Shown here: one piece after another, positions 59,811-64,000 of the stretch
Layout of the letters: the number at the start of each line of letters is the position of its first letter
How positions within the stretch are numbered: the first letter of the stretch is position 1
Assembly: GCF_026151205.1 (NCBI RefSeq)
Contig: NC_087073.1
Location: 15,891,837-15,955,836 of the forward strand
DNA length: 64,000 bases
Direction of reading: 5' to 3'
Source of the DNA: Bolinopsis microptera
Lineage: Eukaryota; Ctenophora; Tentaculata; Lobata; Bolinopsidae
Position numbers and translations under genes: made by a program
The notes under the pieces: generated by a model
Databases searched by the model: none
What the model was told of the DNA's origin: nothing
What the model saw: the letters and a program-made list of their open reading frames with translations, nothing else

Positions 59811-62800
59811 ATTATCGATTGCTCAAACGATGACAATGCATGTTGATTTAATTATTGTTAAAATTGTCGAGAATTTTTACGATCTACTCATTTTAACGAT
59901 CTGCTTATATAATTGTTATGACCTGATTATATTTTTCATACAGTGAGCTTATCTTCACGACCTGCTGATAACTGTGTTCCTCCGCAGAATCGGATGATTT
60001 TATTCAAAAGCCGCCGTCAAATTCGCTGCCAGTGACGAAGGCAAAATCGTCAAACTTCTAAAGTTCTAAGTCACCATTGAAAAAGTATTCCACAGTTGAA
60101 TAAACTTAATTCTTATAGTGCACTTCTGTGGAATTGTAGCAGAGCATGAAGAGATAGTGTAATTCCTTGATGTTGTGTAGTACTTTAAATTATAATGTGG
60201 ATAATTAATTATGTAATTACTATGTACATACATAATCATGTCATTGGTTTGGCTGTAATGTTGTGGAATTTATCCTCAAATGTTTTGTAAGTGCCGTTGG
60301 GTAATGTGGTGAGTGGTTGTGTAATGTATACTGTGGCCTTATGGATCCCTTAAATTGTCCTGATTTGTACGGTCTTTATTTGTGATAAACTCATGGTTGT
60401 AATCAATCATTTTTGAAAGTTTTTTACAAAACAATCAATGATTATGACGTTGGACTCTTCATTTATTCTTATTTAACAAACATACTAGATGTGGATTCTG
60501 GTGGAGAGGTTAAAGATATTTTTGATGCGTTATAGAGTTATAATCAGTTATATCTGGGGTTTAATTGACCAAAAGTAGAAGCTGATTGGTTTAATGCTGT
60601 CACGTGACAAAAAATATGCTTCATACTCACCAGAATCCAAATCTATTTCTTACTCCATGAACGTGATTAGAGTCTCTTAAAATTCGCATATTTTCAATAA
60701 TATGGCTTCAACTTTTTGAGTGCAATAAATACAACAGAAACAATACACGGTAACGGTCGGATTTATTGGAAAAAGTTAATACAGAAAATTGGTTATGTCC
60801 TGTGGTGCGGTTGTTCATTATAAATTGTAATGACTCACTGATTGGTTTAATGCTGTCGTGACTCAAGAGCAGTGAGATAAAGCCCTTCTAACTGAAGCAA
60901 TCCGATTTAAAGATGGTGTAGAGGAGACTTATTGAGCTAGGTACTAAATAAGGACTTTAGGCTTGAGTGCATTGCAGTCGGCTAGCTTTATATATGAGGT
61001 TCAAACCCTCACAACTAATCCGGAGATTAAATTTCAAAACCGTCCACTGGTTACTCACTTAGAATCTTCATGCAGACCTATAATTGACGCTTGTGACCGT
61101 TGGAGTGTCGGTGTAACTTAATATGCAAATACCGGCTTATATCGACCTAGTATTGGCTAGAATGTTTGGTTTCTTTCCTGTTAACAGACTCCAAGTTAAC
61201 ATACTTACTTTACTTTAAAGATTTTAGGTGTTGGTGAGAGTTGGTAAGTTCTCTGTCGTCTGATTTTAACCAGCCCGTTTTCTATTTGTCAATGTTTATA
61301 ATTACTGGTTGAGAGGGATTCTGCTGACCACCTTCAGCTGAGGCGCCCTCCCAACTGCACGCTTTGCTGACCACCAGATCACCCCATATTTTCCTCGTCC
61401 CCTCTTATCAATATAAGTTAAATTTTCACTCACTGTGCAGTGTGCAATGTTACAGAGTCCCTTTGGTACATTTGTGAAATTTATCCTTGTCTTGCTAAGG
61501 ATCAACAGCTGTTTGTTGGTTTGTAATAATCTGATTGCTGTCAGCAGTACGTCACACGCACAGCACGCACGATCCTAATATGGGCAGCTAGTAGCGTGCT
61601 CATATTGTACGGTGTTGTTTGGCAACCGCTTGTACTGCTCAGTATGTAATGTTATGTGTTGTGTGCTCTGTGAATCCTTGCCTTGTGAGATTGTTTGAAT
61701 ATTTCAGTTTGATATTGTAGAGAGAGGTTTCGTTTGTGCAGCTAAGTAGGTTTTTAATGGGAATTGTTGTTCGAGAGGACGTGATTTCTACGCCGCCCAA
61801 ATATGGGATCTCTATGGAGTAACAAAATGTGACGTTTAGTTTCTTAAGAGGCAGTGCTCATTCGAGATCAAAGATTCTAAAGGCACTATAAAAAAACAAT
61901 GCAGGACAGCAAGATACTATGTCATCATAGTTGTTGAGTGCCAATGGATCTACCAAAATAGGTTTCTTAGTAGACCAAACAGATAGTTGTTACTGTAGAT
62001 AGGTCCCGACAACGAGGGTGCTTGTTGTAAAGGCACAGTATATTTTCAAATAAGCCTTCACTTGCCAAGAGAGTTTAACCAAGCGTTTAATGTAGCTGGC
62101 GGACCCATCTTTAGACGAATCAAGAGCGGTCAGGAGAGTTTTTAAGAGCGGATCTGCTATATAAAAGGTTGCCAATAACTTGCCAATAAGTAGCCGTATT
62201 TTGTCATCATAATCGGAATCAACAGGTGACATAGTTTACAGATTCAGTGTACGTGTATAATGTATGTGTGTATACTTTGAAGTGTACATTGTACAAGGCC
62301 GTCTAACAATTACACGTACACAGTGATGAGCTCGTCTTATTGTAAATAGAAACAGCAGATAAGGGAGAGCTCTACACAAATGTAAACATATATAAACGTA
62401 TGCAAAATGTGTAATATGTGCTTTACAAATGTTCACTTTATCTAGTAGGAAACCGCTATTTTTGATAGTTGCATGAATGCGATCAATACTCTTTTTTGAT
62501 CAGTATAATTTATTAAAAATCAATTTCTTTTTGGTGTGATCACTTGAGTTCCGCCAATCCAGCAAACTGCTGATATTCAGCTTACATATTGTAAGGTAGT
62601 GCAGCCTGTTTGAAGATACATGACAAAGACATCAATTGCAAACCTAGCAATAAATCACAGGTTTTACAGCATTTATGCAATAACAACCATCTACATGCTC
62701 ATAATTTCTAGATTTAAATATGCTGATGCGGTGATCTTATTCATACATGATCATCTCCAAACTTGATAGATGATTATGGTAGACAAATCAAGATAAGACG

Positions 62801-63599
62801 TTGTTAGTTGAACATATATATATAGGAGATGTGCAACCAACCAGCTTTATTTGTTTTATCTGCCCGTCCTAAAAGAGCTTATATAATTGTGTTAGACTGT
62901 ACTATAGTGTATAGTGTATAATGCTAGATTAATGTAAGATTACTAATATATTTTGCATGAAGGTGCATTTGTGGCCACGCCAAAGAGAGAGATGGCAAGT
63001 TATTATATAATACGTTGTTTTTAGACTGAGAGGGTGTGTACAGTTATTCGCAATATTATAGTCGCTATGAGTCTTCATTTCTTACTCTTGATGTAAAGAA
63101 GTTTTTGTGATGACGTTGAACACTAAGTGTATCGTATTAGATGCAGATTCAGTACAGAATCCTTACAGAAAACTGACATATTATTTTACACAATAAGTAT
63201 ATTTTAATTGGAAACTTTGTACCAACAAGTTTTAAAAAATAAAGCTCTGCTAGATTTTAGAGCTGCTCTACTATAAATAATGTATCCATAAACATTCTAC
63301 GATTAGAAATATGTTCCTCATGACAGGAGTACTTGCTAAGTTAGCTAGTACTCCCAGTACTCATTACTCAGTACTCAGTACTAGTACTCATTACTCAACT
63401 ACTAGGCTGAAGCAAATTCTACCGCTCCGACCCACTGTATTCCTGATGCATCTTCAAAAAGCATGTGCACTTTTCGAAGCTTTTAAATGCTATCAACTTA
63501 TCAGCGACCTTGATTTACCACTGTTGATAATCATTGCTAAACATGTACTAAACCATCATGTTACACACCCCCCCTCCTGACACATCCCCTACCCAATAG
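59811..63599. other. Long region without a recognised gene
   Basis: AT-rich DNA. Noted items: partly inverted words GGATTCTGGTG and CACCAGAATCC (60490-60640), direct repeats of CTGATTGGTTTAATGCTGTC (about 60580 and 60838), a tRNA-like T arm near 60995-61011 and a weak reverse-strand ORF at 61990-62232. A short run of ACTCAGTACT-type words lies near 63350-63400. Confidence 0.4.
61990..62232 (-). CDS. Weak hypothetical ORF, 80 residues
   Basis: Starts with ATG on the - strand and reads through amphipathic segments such as KIRLLIGKLLATFYIADPL. It matches no family I know and has no neighbour on its strand. Composition looks less repetitive than the other small frames here, but chance is quite possible. 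Confidence 0.2.
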   Translation of the reverse strand: MSPVDSDYDDKIRLLIGKLLATFYIADPLLKTLLTALDSSKDGSASYIKRLVKLSWQVKAYLKIYCAFTTSTLVVGTYLQ

Positions 63600-63727
63600 A
63601 ATGCAGGAGTTAGATATAGACGAGAGTATCTTGGTGCCGGCCGCCCTTACAACCAGCGCCCTAGCCCTCTCCTACGTCATGTACAGACAAGCCTTCTCTC
63701 TCCCACCCCGCCGAGCTCTGCCACCTC
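63600..63727 (+). CDS. Possible first exon of an unknown membrane protein gene
   Basis: After an acceptor-like CCTACCCAATAG (63599) an ATG at 63601 opens MQELDIDESILVPAALTTSA, continuing ALALSYVMYRQAF and ending at a clear donor (GTGAGT at 63728). The segment VPAALTTSALALSYVMY is a candidate transmembrane helix. The GC-richer codon pattern differs from flanking DNA, which supports coding. The gene would continue beyond the window. Family not recognised. Confidence 0.5.
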
Positions 63728-64000
63728 GTGAGTATTAAGTGTTCCAGCTATACAGTGGGGAAGCATGCTGTGAACGTCTGGTACTAAGAAACTATCAAGT
63801 AGCTGAACCTGATCACATTCAATAAAGTTAACTAAACAATAAAAGCATGTATATTGAGTAAGGTTCAACAGATTTCGAATCCGAATATTTTCCGGTATTA
63901 AACCTATTCAATGGTTTCCGGGATCGTAATTACAGGAATTTTTCACTAGTTGAGCTGACATTTCAATGCTAACATATTATGACTTTATGAAGAGCATAGT

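Noticed and set aside
63311-63580. 89-residue frame near the right end
   Set aside because: It includes a simple ACTCAGTACT-type tract, and the following acceptor and ATG at 63601 fit the real exon better.

Overview
The window is AT-rich animal nuclear DNA. It holds intron-bearing genes with GT-AG junctions, ciliary and mitochondrial animal genes (TTC8/BBS8, a tentative TALPID3-like gene, sideroflexin, spartin), three kinds of non-LTR retrotransposon, short inverted-repeat elements and several satellites. Nothing bacterial or viral was seen. An invertebrate is likely, but I cannot name the phylum from sequence alone. All ten recognised host genes, and a short possible first exon near the right end, lie on the + strand. 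Nearly all start codons sit 0-18 bases after a splice-acceptor-like YAG, which fits spliced-leader trans-splicing or very short 5' leader exons.

Layout: 1-2.8 kb, 3' part of TTC8/BBS8. 3.6-6.2 kb, first DUF885 gene. 6.2-11.4 kb, satellite DNA (a (CT)n tract, a 40-bp family and a ~125-bp family). 12.4-13.9 kb, a divergent actin-like gene with broken frames. 14.6-15.0 kb, a 32-bp tandem repeat. 15.8-22.3 kb, second and third DUF885 paralogues. 22.8-26.8 kb, a large proline/serine-rich protein, tentatively TALPID3-like, with three candidate mini-introns or frame breaks. 27.4-29.3 kb, a complete seven-exon sideroflexin. 29.9-36 kb, a repeat island with a ~4.3 kb foldback element, a small mobile element family with 9-11 bp target duplications, perfect palindromes and a CpG-rich inverted repeat. 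36.4-39.6 kb, an intact PHD-RT-nuclease retroelement ORF. 40.7-45.5 kb, a CR1/L2-type LINE whose ORF1 joins an AlkB-type dioxygenase to an SGNH hydrolase. 45.5-47.0 kb, a 5'-truncated RTE-type LINE on the - strand, joined tail to tail with the previous one. 49.7 kb, NUDT2-like Nudix hydrolase. 52.8-55.0 kb, long-chain acyl-CoA synthetase. 56.2-57.7 kb, spartin. 58.4-64 kb, two possible short coding exons, a 29-bp higher-order tandem repeat and otherwise featureless DNA.

The host genes do not form one pathway, although TTC8 and the possible TALPID3 are both ciliary and sideroflexin, acyl-CoA synthetase and spartin touch mitochondrial or lipid metabolism. The most unusual content is mobile: the AlkB-SGNH ORF1, the PHD/RT/nuclease element and the giant foldback. 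Frame breaks occur in three otherwise conserved or long-open host genes. They could be real mini-introns, pseudogene lesions or assembly indels, and cDNA would decide.
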